A stretch of DNA of 49,634 nt from an uncultured Fidelibacterota bacterium (GTDB taxonomy: Bacteria > Fidelibacterota > Marinisomatia > Marinisomatales > UBA1611), in the NCBI GenBank assembly GCA_902611135.1, contig CACLYL010000004.1, forward strand, positions 1 to 49,634, read 5' to 3'. Both the position numbers and the translations under genes were made by a program. Each line of letters begins with the position of its first letter. Within the stretch, counting starts at the first letter, position 1. This document shows, one piece after another, positions 18,588 through 29,549 of this stretch. The notes beneath the pieces were generated by a model that saw only the letters and a list, made by a program, of their open reading frames with translations, ran no database searches and was not told the origin of the DNA.

Positions 18588-20275
18588 TAAAATACATCAT
18601 TCCATTAATTTTATTCTTTAAGAGTATGATATTTGCCGATACGACTATAATTGTTCTTGAACAGTTTCATCAATTTTTTGGTAATTCAGGAAATATGCGG
18701 ACCTATGTTGATACAATTAATTTTCCTGAAAATAATCTCTCATATTCAGAAATTTTTATGAATGTATCTCTAGATTGTCCTACTGGTGGATGCGATCCAT
18801 GGGACCGTAAGGCAAACATACAAATTAAACAGTTTGGTGAATGGTTTGAAATTGGACGTTATGTAACTCCTTACGGTATTGGCTGCAACTGGGTTTTTGA
18901 TGTAACGGATTACAGATCAATCTTAAAAGGCGAAAAAGAAATTAAATCCTACATAGATACTTGGGTTCAACCTGGGTGGCTTGTTACCATTGAATTTAAC
19001 TTTATTTCAGGTCAACCTTTTACACCAAATACAGTAGTAAGGAATGTATGGAATTATGATTATATGGTTTATGGTGATGAATCAAATCCTCCTAATATTG
19101 AGACGATACATGAATATATTCCAGAGGATGTTCAATTTGCAAAACTTAGAATAACCACCACTGGACATGGTCAAGGAAATACTGAAAATGCAGCTGAATT
19201 TTCTTATAAAATTCATGACATCCTTATTGATGACCAAAACGCTTTTTTGCATGACTTTTGGAGAAATGATTGCGAACTTAATTCTTGTTCTCCTCAATTT
19301 GGAACCTGGCAATTTGATAGAGCAGGATTTTGTCCGGGTGATAAAGTTTTCTGGGATGATTTTAATTTATTGAACTTATACACACCTGGAGAGATGATTT
19401 CATTAGATTATGAACTAGAAGACTATTTAAATGAATGTAGTCCAAACAATAGTGATTGCGTTGATGGTCAAACATGCACTTCATGTGATTATAACAACAA
19501 TGGTCATACTGAACCATTCTATTTTATAAGTTCGCAATTAATATATTACACCGAAGGTTATCATTCAAATGCAGATACGTACCTCTACCTAAATGATCAA
19601 GATAGTTTAAATAATCAAATAAAAATTTATTTTGAAAATTATGTACCTGCTTATGGAATCCAGCTTACACTAGATATAAGTAATCTTGCTGGATCAAATT
19701 TACAGGACATAGAATTTTATTCATCAGCGGGGGGTAGGGGTGAAGATAATGGTTGGACATTTTCAATAAATAACGAGGGTATGTTAATTGGTTTGTCTCA
19801 AGATTTAGGAACCCCACTGTTGCCTGGAGAAGGCCTTCTAACTGTTGTAGAATGGAATGGTAATACTATATCAAATTTAAGTGGTGAAATAGGCATTGTT
19901 GATTCAGAGGTCTCTGGTTACTTTGGATCGACATTATCAAATGAAATTGGACCAGATATTAACCTTGACCAAAACCTAAGTGTACAAGAAGAGAAAGAAT
20001 CCCGTAAAAGAAAGTTGAAATTAAATAATCCCTATCCCAACCCATTCAATCCAACGATAAAAGGTGACTTTTTTATAGATAATAGTATGATAATAAATTT
20101 ATCTATTTATAATCTAAAGGGGGAACTTGTGGATAAAATATTTTCTGGTGAAATGTTTAATTCAGGAAATCATCAGTATTCATGGAATGCTGAAAAAATA
20201 CCAAATGGCGTTTACATTGTAAGATTGGAAACTGACTATGATACTAAGAATAAAAAGATTATTTTACTAAAATAA
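18584..20275 (+). CDS. Secreted PNGase F-like glycoamidase with cohesin-like region and sorting domain
   Basis: 563 residues. Signal peptide ends near IFA (residue 18). Residues about 20-325 match the two-domain PNGase F fold by motif: CPTGGCDPWDRKANI (Asp about 70-73, near the family's catalytic Asp60), VTPYGIGCNWVFDVTDYR, VQPGWLVTIEFNF, ITTTGHGQGNTENAAEF (Glu about 204, matching Glu206), LHDFWRNDCELN, and GTWQFDRAGFCPGD. PNGase F cleaves the glycan-asparagine bond of N-glycoproteins. Residues about 335-455 are a beta-sandwich resembling a cohesin (AYGIQLTLDISNL). A sorting domain ends the protein (NPYPNPFNPT, GVYIVRLET). Exported to the cell surface or beyond. Specificity not determinable here. 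Confidence 0.8.
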   Translation: MIKYIIPLILFFKSMIFADTTIIVLEQFHQFFGNSGNMRTYVDTINFPENNLSYSEIFMNVSLDCPTGGCDPWDRKANIQIKQFGEWFEIGRYVTPYGIGCNWVFDVTDYRSILKGEKEIKSYIDTWVQPGWLVTIEFNFISGQPFTPNTVVRNVWNYDYMVYGDESNPPNIETIHEYIPEDVQFAKLRITTTGHGQGNTENAAEFSYKIHDILIDDQNAFLHDFWRNDCELNSCSPQFGTWQFDRAGFCPGDKVFWDDFNLLNLYTPGEMISLDYELEDYLNECSPNNSDCVDGQTCTSCDYNNNGHTEPFYFISSQLIYYTEGYHSNADTYLYLNDQDSLNNQIKIYFENYVPAYGIQLTLDISNLAGSNLQDIEFYSSAGGRGEDNGWTFSINNEGMLIGLSQDLGTPLLPGEGLLTVVEWNGNTISNLSGEIGIVDSEVSGYFGSTLSNEIGPDINLDQNLSVQEEKESRKRKLKLNNPYPNPFNPTIKGDFFIDNSMIINLSIYNLKGELVDKIFSGEMFNSGNHQYSWNAEKIPNGVYIVRLETDYDTKNKKIILLK

Positions 20276-20276
20276 T

Positions 20277-20831
20277 ATGATTAGGGTAGATTATTTATTC
20301 AAGATTTTCATTGTTACTTTCTCATTAACCTTTGGTCAAATCTTTAATCCCGAAACAGGTCAAAAAATTGAACCAACTTTTGATTCAAATACAGGAATTT
20401 TCCTAAAATCGGATAGTTCACAAAATATTTATGTTCCTTTAATAAGCAATATAAGTTTTGATCGAAATTATTTTCAACGAACCATTTACCGTAAAGATGG
20501 CTTTGGGGGACCCTACTATATTGAATATGGAAAGAAAATATCTACACGAAGTCTATTAGGTAGATTTGATACTTATGATGCCTCAAATGAGGTTAATAGA
20601 CAAATAAGAAGAAATAAAAACCTTTCTTTGCTAGGTGGAATATTAATCTTGACGAGCCCATTTTCGGGTTTAGTATTGGATTGGCCAAGTTTGTCTGTAA
20701 TCCAATTTTACGGAGGTACTTTTTTTCTCATAAAAGGATCTATAAATGTAGCTAATTTATTACATAAAGGAATCTGGATATTTAACAGGGAAACAGTAAA
20801 AGAATATTTCCAACATAAAATAAAAAAATAG
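20277..20831 (+). CDS. Small exported protein, unknown
   Basis: 184 residues. Signal peptide with FIVTFSLTFGQ then a polar mature part starting IFNPETGQKIEPTFDSNTG, a pattern that looks like a recurrent propeptide-like opening. A hydrophobic segment near residues 115-150 (LGGILILTSPFSGLVLDW, IQFYGGTFFLIKGS) suggests one or two membrane spans, so it may be an envelope protein. It starts one base after the PNGase gene stop and is likely on the same transcript. No family recognised. Confidence 0.55.
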   Translation: MIRVDYLFKIFIVTFSLTFGQIFNPETGQKIEPTFDSNTGIFLKSDSSQNIYVPLISNISFDRNYFQRTIYRKDGFGGPYYIEYGKKISTRSLLGRFDTYDASNEVNRQIRRNKNLSLLGGILILTSPFSGLVLDWPSLSVIQFYGGTFFLIKGSINVANLLHKGIWIFNRETVKEYFQHKIKK

Positions 20832-20833
20832 AT

Positions 20834-20862
20834 TTGTATAATTATTGAGCAAATGATATAAT
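20834..20862 (+). promoter_or_regulatory. Sigma-70-type promoter upstream of the 33-residue ORF and lacZ
   Basis: TTGTAT at 20834-20839 and a perfect TATAAT at 20857-20862, spaced exactly 17 bases. It lies right after the stop at 20831 and would start transcription near 20869, giving about 43 bases of leader before the GTG of the small membrane ORF at 20913. It is the clearest promoter in the window and separates the beta-galactosidase unit from the PNGase operon. Confidence 0.55.
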
Positions 20863-20890
20863 TAAATTGTAATTATCATCTTAACAATAA

Positions 20891-24205
<3,315 letters not shown>

Positions 24206-24245
24206 AATATTTTTGCAATTACATACTTTATTTTGATTTAATAGA

Positions 24246-25118
24246 ATGCTTAAAGTATTTAAAAATTATTCTGAACATGAAAAGATAAAAAATTATTTTA
24301 TTTATAAAAAAACGCCCTTTGTGATTAGAAACCTTTTTAAAAGCAATGTCGATTTAAAAATTTTAAGAAGGAAATATTCTGACTATGTTGTAAATAGTCT
24401 CAATAATAATTCCATTAAAGAGAAAATTTCAATTTTTGATCTAATCAATAAGATTAAAAAAGGACAAAAATATATATTGAGAGCAAATACTCTGATAGGA
24501 AATAAAATTTTTAAACATGTTGATACAAGCATCATAGATTATTTTAGAGACAAACAAAGCAACTTCTTAGATTATCTTCTGAGTCATGGAGAAACCTCTA
24601 GGCAAAAAACTCTTTTTCTCAGCACAAAAGGGTGTACATTTTCAAAACATGCTCACGTGATATCAGGAATGATCTTTCAGTTGGAAGGAACAAAAACTTG
24701 GTACATATCAAAGACATTGGATAACTTTTTTTCCATAAGATTTAAATCATTTTTAAATCCGAATCCACTTTATGTTACAGACAAAGATAAATCAAAAGAA
24801 GCTAGAGTCCTATTATACCCTGGTGATTTTCTATACATCCCAGCATATTGGTTTCACTATACTAATTGTAATGAAACCAGTTTAAGTATGAGCTACTTTT
24901 TTACTGAAAAATTAAATTATTACCTCAAAAAAACCCCATTGCTATTCTTATTTCAAGCATTTAGAAATCCAATACAGACCATTTATAAATCATTAAATAA
25001 GGAACCAGAGGATCATATATTTGACAAAATGAATATTTTAAGAAAATGTTATAAAATAAAAAATAAATATCAGAGAAGGGATACAATTGAATTTTTTAGA
25101 AGTAATGATTTTTCATAA
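24246..25118 (+). CDS. Cupin_8/JmjC-like oxygenase-like protein
   Basis: 290 residues. Pattern of the JmjC/cupin_8 double-stranded beta-helix: FSKHAHVISGMIFQLEGTKT (about residues 135-155, equivalent to 'H.D...nl..Q..GkK.w.l') and RVLLYPGDFLYIPAYWFHYT (about 185-205, with the 'GD.lyiP..W.H' distal His). The usual H.D pair reads H.H here. These proteins are usually Fe(II)/2-oxoglutarate hydroxylases, but the 2-oxoglutarate-binding residue could not be placed. No signal peptide. A separate unit from the beta-galactosidase, with 40 AT-rich bases before its start. Substrate unknown. Confidence 0.65.
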   Translation: MLKVFKNYSEHEKIKNYFIYKKTPFVIRNLFKSNVDLKILRRKYSDYVVNSLNNNSIKEKISIFDLINKIKKGQKYILRANTLIGNKIFKHVDTSIIDYFRDKQSNFLDYLLSHGETSRQKTLFLSTKGCTFSKHAHVISGMIFQLEGTKTWYISKTLDNFFSIRFKSFLNPNPLYVTDKDKSKEARVLLYPGDFLYIPAYWFHYTNCNETSLSMSYFFTEKLNYYLKKTPLLFLFQAFRNPIQTIYKSLNKEPEDHIFDKMNILRKCYKIKNKYQRRDTIEFFRSNDFS

Positions 25119-25169
25119 TCAGGAGACCATTAAAATAATTGATATAAACATAATTAAAATGAGGCAAAC

Positions 25170-25877
25170 ATGAAACAATACTTTACAGGATTTTTTACAG
25201 CTACTTGTTTGGTAAGTAGTATTTTCATTTTTATTGGAGCACAAAATACTGAATTTGGTGATATTAAAGCTCATTCTATAAGTATAATTAATAATGATGG
25301 TAAGGAAACATTATGGCTTGGTAATGGTGAAAATGGAGGCGGTTTCTTGGAAACTTTTAATCGTAAAGGAAATAGAACAAGCTCTCTAGGGTCTAGTCAT
25401 AATCAAAATGGGAGCCTATCCTTATTTAACGTCGAGGGGAAAGCAATTTCTTATTTTTCAGATTACCTTGTTACTTTTAATTCGAATGAAAAACAAACAA
25501 CCTACCTAGGAAATACTAAAAATGGAGGTGGTTATTTAGCTACTTTTAACTCTGATGGGGCTGAGAGCGTATCTCTTGGTGTAGACGATCAAGAAAATTC
25601 AGGACATTTAAAGACATTCAATAAAAATGGAACTAAAACATCTTTTTTGGGATCAAATACTAAAGGAATAGGCCACCTTTTTACTTATGGAGCAGAGGGA
25701 AATAAGACCAATTTTTTGGGAAGTTCATCTGAGGGAAAGGGATATCTTGCCACATATAATTTAAATTCCATAACTGGATACTTTGGGACAGGACCCAACA
25801 GTGAAGGCATAATTGGTTTGCATGACGCAAATAAAAATTTAGGTTGGTCCGCAAGTGGAAAAACAAACAACAATTAA
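25170..25877 (+). CDS. Secreted protein of about eight glycine-rich 22-24-residue repeats
   Basis: 235 residues. Signal peptide of about 24 residues (ATCLVSSIFIFIGAQ), preceded by the ribosome site GAGGCAAAC. The mature part repeats a unit of the form GGG-L-TFN--G--T--LG: GGGFLETFNRKGNRTSSLGS, GGGYLATFNSDGAESVSLG, GHLKTFNKNGTKTSFLGS, GHLFTYGAEGNKTNFLGS and GYLATYNLNS. Such short hydrophobic/glycine/asparagine repeats suggest a beta-solenoid or a stacked surface protein. No anchoring motif or sorting domain at the C-terminus. Not a family I can name. Its stop precedes the HMA gene by 64 bases. Confidence 0.7.
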   Translation: MKQYFTGFFTATCLVSSIFIFIGAQNTEFGDIKAHSISIINNDGKETLWLGNGENGGGFLETFNRKGNRTSSLGSSHNQNGSLSLFNVEGKAISYFSDYLVTFNSNEKQTTYLGNTKNGGGYLATFNSDGAESVSLGVDDQENSGHLKTFNKNGTKTSFLGSNTKGIGHLFTYGAEGNKTNFLGSSSEGKGYLATYNLNSITGYFGTGPNSEGIIGLHDANKNLGWSASGKTNNN

Positions 25878-25941
25878 AAGTTGTTATGGACAAAGTTCAT
25901 TATTTAATCCTATATTTGCTAAACAAAACTCGGAGATCAGT

Positions 25942-26250
25942 ATGAAATATATAGTTTTAATGCTTTCATTTATGTGTTCAATGTTATTAGCTAAAGAGAA
26001 TACTACCTACCTAAAGGTTGATGGGATGAAATGTAGTTATTCATGCTCTGGAAAAGTAAGTAATATCGTACAGAATATGAAAGGAGTGAAAAAAGTAGAC
26101 GTTGATTTTGAAAAAGGGATTGCAACTGTTAAATATGATGATAAGAAGACTGCCGTCAAAGATATCGTTGATGGATTAAATAACAAGACTTTTTACCAAG
26201 CAACAGAATTAGATCTAGAAAAGAATAAAAAAGAGCTGTCTAAAATCTAA
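25942..26250 (+). CDS. Exported heavy-metal-associated (HMA) domain protein
   Basis: 102 residues from ATG 25942, chosen because CGGAG lies 7 bases upstream and it creates a signal peptide (IVLMLSFMCSMLLA). The mature HMA domain reads YLKVDGMKCSYSCSGKVSNI, then MKGVKKVDVDFEKGIATVKY and VDGLNNKTFY. The metal-binding loop is C-S-Y-S-C (CxxxC) rather than the MerP/CopZ CxxC, a variant seen in exported relatives. Likely binds copper or another soft metal in the periplasm. No transporter or chaperone partner is adjacent. Ends just before a terminator hairpin shared with the opposite gene. Confidence 0.8.
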   Translation: MKYIVLMLSFMCSMLLAKENTTYLKVDGMKCSYSCSGKVSNIVQNMKGVKKVDVDFEKGIATVKYDDKKTAVKDIVDGLNNKTFYQATELDLEKNKKELSKI

Positions 26251-26260
26251 AAAAGATCAT

Positions 26261-26297
26261 AGACTGAAGTAGAGCATTCTAGGTTCTACTTCAGTCT
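26261..26297. terminator. Bidirectional hairpin terminator between convergent genes
   Basis: Perfect 13-base inverted repeat: AGACTGAAGTAGA at 26261-26273 and TCTACTTCAGTCT at 26285-26297, loop of 11. It overlaps the 3' end of the TerB-like gene on the minus strand. On the minus strand the stem is followed by TTTTTT, so it best serves that cluster; on the plus strand it lies 11 bases after the HMA stop. Confidence 0.75.
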
Positions 26298-26722
26298 TCA
26301 TCTAAGTTTATTTTTAAATCTAATTCACGCTCAATAACTTTTGCGATTTCTATTTCTTTTGTCATAATTATACCATCTGACTTTATTAATTCCGATATCT
26401 CATCTGTTAATATTTTTAATTGGTCTCCATCTAATACAACCTTAATTCTCTCGATTACTGCCAGAGTATAATTATCTCTTTCGAAGTCTTGTTTGTCATT
26501 GATAATTTTAAAAGCATCTGTTAAGAAATTATCAGCCCTATCTTCTAAAAAATCAGGAAAAAGCTTTTCGATTAAATTACTCCATGACTGTTTTTCTTCA
26601 TATTCTACCCGACCATCTGCCATTTGAATCAAAGCACATAGATGAGTAACAGATTCAAGCGGACTCATATCCTTTGGGAGATTGATTTTATCTTTTTTTT
26701 TCTTGCTGGTAAACCAAGACAT
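26291..26722 (-). CDS. TerB-like (tellurite resistance TerB family) protein
   Basis: 143 residues, all helical. The pattern SVTHLCALIQMADGRVEYEE (about 25-45) matches the TerB opening 'a...l...i..aDG.i...E', with acidic residues that bind metal in TerB/DjlA-N proteins. A second acidic repeat is near SELIKSDGIIMTKEIEIAKV (about 107-128). Basic start (SWFTSKKKKDK). Role in stress or tellurite resistance is family-level only. It starts two bases after the BolA stop on the same strand, forming a tight minus-strand cluster with BolA and the two genes further upstream. Confidence 0.75.
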   Translation of the reverse strand: MSWFTSKKKKDKINLPKDMSPLESVTHLCALIQMADGRVEYEEKQSWSNLIEKLFPDFLEDRADNFLTDAFKIINDKQDFERDNYTLAVIERIKVVLDGDQLKILTDEISELIKSDGIIMTKEIEIAKVIERELDLKINLDED

Positions 26723-26724
26723 AT

Positions 26725-27027
26725 TTAACTATTTTTCCATTCAGCAGTCGTCAAGGTTTTCATGCTTAAAGCATGAATTTCATGTTTCATTAAATTTCCA
26801 ACGGCCTTGTAAACCATCTTGTGACGCGCGATAAGACTCTTATCTTTGAAGTCATCTGAAACAATGACAGTCTCCAAATGAAAACCTCCATCATTTAGTT
26901 TATGATTTAAATGTCTTCCTGTGAAATCTTTAACTTCAAAATGTTCTATTTTCAAAGAATCTTTTAGTCTTTTTAATAATTCATTGTTTAGAAAATCAGA
27001 GGAGTTATTGTTTGTTTTAGGGTCCAT
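26725..27027 (-). CDS. bolA: BolA family protein
   Basis: 100 residues. BolA hallmarks are visible: IEHFEVKDFTGRHLNHK, GGFHLETVIVSDDFKDKSL (the usual h..g.HF...ivs..F.g), IARHKMVYKAVGNLM and IHALSMKTLTTAEW (C-terminal IHALsi.t.tp.E). BolA proteins partner with monothiol glutaredoxins to bind Fe-S clusters or act as regulators; no glutaredoxin gene is adjacent. Cytoplasmic. N-terminal 15 residues are a polar, asparagine-rich extension (MDPKTNNNSSD). Sits between the TerB-like and Cys-rich genes. Confidence 0.9.
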   Translation of the reverse strand: MDPKTNNNSSDFLNNELLKRLKDSLKIEHFEVKDFTGRHLNHKLNDGGFHLETVIVSDDFKDKSLIARHKMVYKAVGNLMKHEIHALSMKTLTTAEWKNS

Positions 27028-27065
27028 ATATGATATTTTATGTAAGGAATTAAAGAGTTGAAACT

Positions 27066-27299
27066 TTAAGATTGATCATTATCATTTTTAAGTGGACATT
27101 TCATGTCAGGAAATTCCTCTTCTGAAAATTGATACTGACATTTATGACACCACCAAGGTTTCCCAAAGTAATTAGGTACATCTTCAGCCAACTCCAGATT
27201 ATGATCAAACTTTGGACAATTACGTCCGGAACCAGGTTCTGGCCATTTATAATCAGGCTTATACTTTAGACCATTTTCGTATGTATGATGATCTTTCAT
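27066..27299 (-). CDS. Small Cys-rich protein, possible zinc ribbon
   Basis: 77 residues. Four Cys, spaced C-x(20s)-C-x2-C-x(teens)-C: NCPKFDH, WWCHKCQYQFSEEE and MKCPLK. A zinc-ribbon-like site is plausible. The N-terminus is Pro- and Tyr-rich (YKPDYKWPEPGSGRN). Cytoplasmic, no signal. Overall like several conserved 70-80-residue proteins of unknown function, but I cannot name one. 38 bases upstream of the BolA start on the same strand, so likely co-transcribed; a link to BolA-type Fe-S handling is speculation. Confidence 0.6.
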   Translation of the reverse strand: MKDHHTYENGLKYKPDYKWPEPGSGRNCPKFDHNLELAEDVPNYFGKPWWCHKCQYQFSEEEFPDMKCPLKNDNDQS

Positions 27300-27338
27300 G
27301 ACTGGAAATTACTATTATTTTTCTAAAAGTAACAAAAA

Positions 27339-27764
27339 TTAAAATATAGAAAAGATTACGAATAGAAGTACTCCCACCAAAGATGCACCAACAATGTTCT
27401 GTAATCTAAATTCTGTTTCTAGCTCATCGATTTGGGATAAGTAATGATCATAGAATAAAAAAACTTCCAATGTATCATTTATGGCAACATAAACACGTTT
27501 AATTCCTTCAGATAAATTATCCTTAATCTTCTCATGCTGGATATTTGGTGGAATATAACTAACCTCATGGAAGCCGGGCAAAACAGGAACTGGAGTTTTT
27601 AATGGGTGAGTGCCCACGAAATAACCATCAACAAAAAATGGAACATTCATACTATCTGTTTTTATATCTAAAAATCCAAACTTGTTCATATCATTAATTT
27701 CTTGTGAAAATATAGTAGAACAGTGAGAGATAGTTATCCAAATTAATAGGGATTTAAAAATCAT
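27339..27764 (-). CDS. PEGA-domain protein with C-terminal membrane anchor
   Basis: 141 residues. Signal peptide or uncleaved anchor at the start (SLLIWITISHCSTIFSQ). Residues about 30-95 form a PEGA-type beta domain: FGFLDIKTDSMNVPFFVDGY, FVGTHPLKTPVPVLPGFHEV (the usual 'vfidg..vG.tPl....l..G.h.v'). One C-terminal membrane segment (VGASLVGVLLFVIFSIF). PEGA domains are usually cell-surface or periplasmic structural modules. The SQ/FSQ end matches the other exported proteins here. Divergent from the TPR lipoprotein (56 bases between starts), so this gap holds both promoters. Confidence 0.7.
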   Translation of the reverse strand: MIFKSLLIWITISHCSTIFSQEINDMNKFGFLDIKTDSMNVPFFVDGYFVGTHPLKTPVPVLPGFHEVSYIPPNIQHEKIKDNLSEGIKRVYVAINDTLEVFLFYDHYLSQIDELETEFRLQNIVGASLVGVLLFVIFSIF

Positions 27765-27820
27765 TGATAAGTATAAAATTTTATTGAGACCATTATTCTA
27801 TTTTGTAAATTATAACAGAA

Positions 27821-29548
27821 ATGTTTCCTTATCTACATAAAATATACTTCCTATTCTTATCTATTTTCCTCTTTCTTAAAGGTTGTGCTTATTTTAACAC
27901 CTTTTACAATGCAAAAGTTTATTATCAAGATGCAGAAAAAATTCGAATTCAAAAAGAAGGTGAGAGTATACCTATATCTGCTATTGATAAATATGGAAAA
28001 GTTATCGAGAAGTGTAAAAAGGTATTAAAAGATCATCCTGATTCAAAATATGTTTCAAATGCACATTTACTAATGGCTAAGGCAAGATTTTTTAGGGGAG
28101 ATTATACCTTAGCACTTGAAGATCTTAAAAGAGTTGGAGACATTAAAAAAAGAAAGATTATTGAGGAGGCCCAATACTGGGAGGCATTATGTAATTGGAA
28201 GATTGGAAAATCTAACCTTGCAACAAATCAATTAGAATCCTTACTTGAAATATCGAAATCAAATACTATAAAATCTAAGTGTTATCTATCTCTTTCTGAA
28301 ATATATCGTGAATTTAGTGAGACAGAAAAAATGGTATCTTACTTAAATCAAGCCGCCAAATTTTCATCAGACAGAGCTGAAAAAGCATTAATATATGGTA
28401 GACTTGCTGAAATTGCTTTCAATAAAGAAGATTTTCAAGCATCTCTAGAAGGTTACAGAAACTTAATTAGCTATTCTCTCTCTAAAGATAAAATTGAAGA
28501 TGCAAACCTTCAAATTTTGAAAATCATGAGATTAACGAAAGATTATAACGCTGCTGAAAAAAAGGTAAAATCACTTTTACTTGATGAAAAGTTTAAAGGG
28601 ATTGCAGGTGACCTAGAATTGGAATTAGTTCAACTTTATCGAGCGCAAGGAGATAGCGAAGAAATAGAATCTAGGTTGAATACAATTGTTAATCGATATC
28701 AGAAAACATCTGTATCTGCTGAAGCATATTATCAATTAGGTCAAATATATTCATCTACATTATGGGATTTATCCAAAGCAAAAGAATACTTTTCATTGGT
28801 AAGTAAGGAGTCAAGTAAATCAATTTTTGTTCCAATGGCAAATAGTAGAATCAGTGCAATAGATACTTATAATGATATAAAGAAAGATTTAGAAACTCAT
28901 CAAAGTCTGAAAAAAATTGAGAACGAGTTTGATGACTCAACAAAAACAAATGTATCGGTTGTCCTTCCTGACAAAACAGTCCCTGAATTGTTGTATCATC
29001 TCGGAGATCTTGAAGCATTTACCTTTAAAAGATACAATATTGGAATTGATTATTTCAATATTATTATTGAACAGCATAGAAATTCTATCTTTCATGCTAA
29101 ATCTCATTTTGCACTAATGTTTATTTATGACATAATTGGGGATTCATCATCATATAATTCAACTAAAAATACTCTTCTTACCAACTTCCCAAATTCAGAA
29201 TACAGTAGATATTTAGATAGTGAGCTTATTCTTCAAGAGGATATGAATAGCCTAAATTCGATTTTCAAGAATGCCGAAGCTCAGATTAAAAGTAATCAAA
29301 GTATTGCAATATCTATTTTTAAAGATATTCTATCTGAAAATATTAATGATCCACTTTCACCATATGCGGCAATGAACTTAGCATATATTTATGATGAAGA
29401 GGCTAAAGTAGATAGTGCCATTAAATATTACAATTGGATTATCGATAATCATCCTTCAACCGAGCACTCTATTAAATCACAAAAAAGAATTGGTGAATTA
29501 AATGTAGCTTTATCAAAAATTTTAGAAACTAACAATTCCGAGTATTAG
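27821..29548 (+). CDS. TPR-repeat lipoprotein
   Basis: 575 residues. Lipoprotein signal LFLKGC (Cys about 22) followed by AYFNTFYNAKVYYQDAEKIR, an opening I associate with envelope TPR proteins of this lineage. Helical repeats span about 45-570: VIEKCKKVLKDHPDSKYVSN, AHLLMAKARFFRGDYTLALE, YYQLGQIYSSTLWDLSKAKE and YAAMNLAYIYDEEAKVDSAI. The layout recalls BamD/YfiO and CpoB-type periplasmic scaffolds. Lipid-anchored, probably facing the periplasm from the outer membrane. It is the first gene of a plus-strand run that continues with pyrD and trmL one base later. Confidence 0.8.
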   Translation: MFPYLHKIYFLFLSIFLFLKGCAYFNTFYNAKVYYQDAEKIRIQKEGESIPISAIDKYGKVIEKCKKVLKDHPDSKYVSNAHLLMAKARFFRGDYTLALEDLKRVGDIKKRKIIEEAQYWEALCNWKIGKSNLATNQLESLLEISKSNTIKSKCYLSLSEIYREFSETEKMVSYLNQAAKFSSDRAEKALIYGRLAEIAFNKEDFQASLEGYRNLISYSLSKDKIEDANLQILKIMRLTKDYNAAEKKVKSLLLDEKFKGIAGDLELELVQLYRAQGDSEEIESRLNTIVNRYQKTSVSAEAYYQLGQIYSSTLWDLSKAKEYFSLVSKESSKSIFVPMANSRISAIDTYNDIKKDLETHQSLKKIENEFDDSTKTNVSVVLPDKTVPELLYHLGDLEAFTFKRYNIGIDYFNIIIEQHRNSIFHAKSHFALMFIYDIIGDSSSYNSTKNTLLTNFPNSEYSRYLDSELILQEDMNSLNSIFKNAEAQIKSNQSIAISIFKDILSENINDPLSPYAAMNLAYIYDEEAKVDSAIKYYNWIIDNHPSTEHSIKSQKRIGELNVALSKILETNNSEY

Positions 29549-29549
29549 T

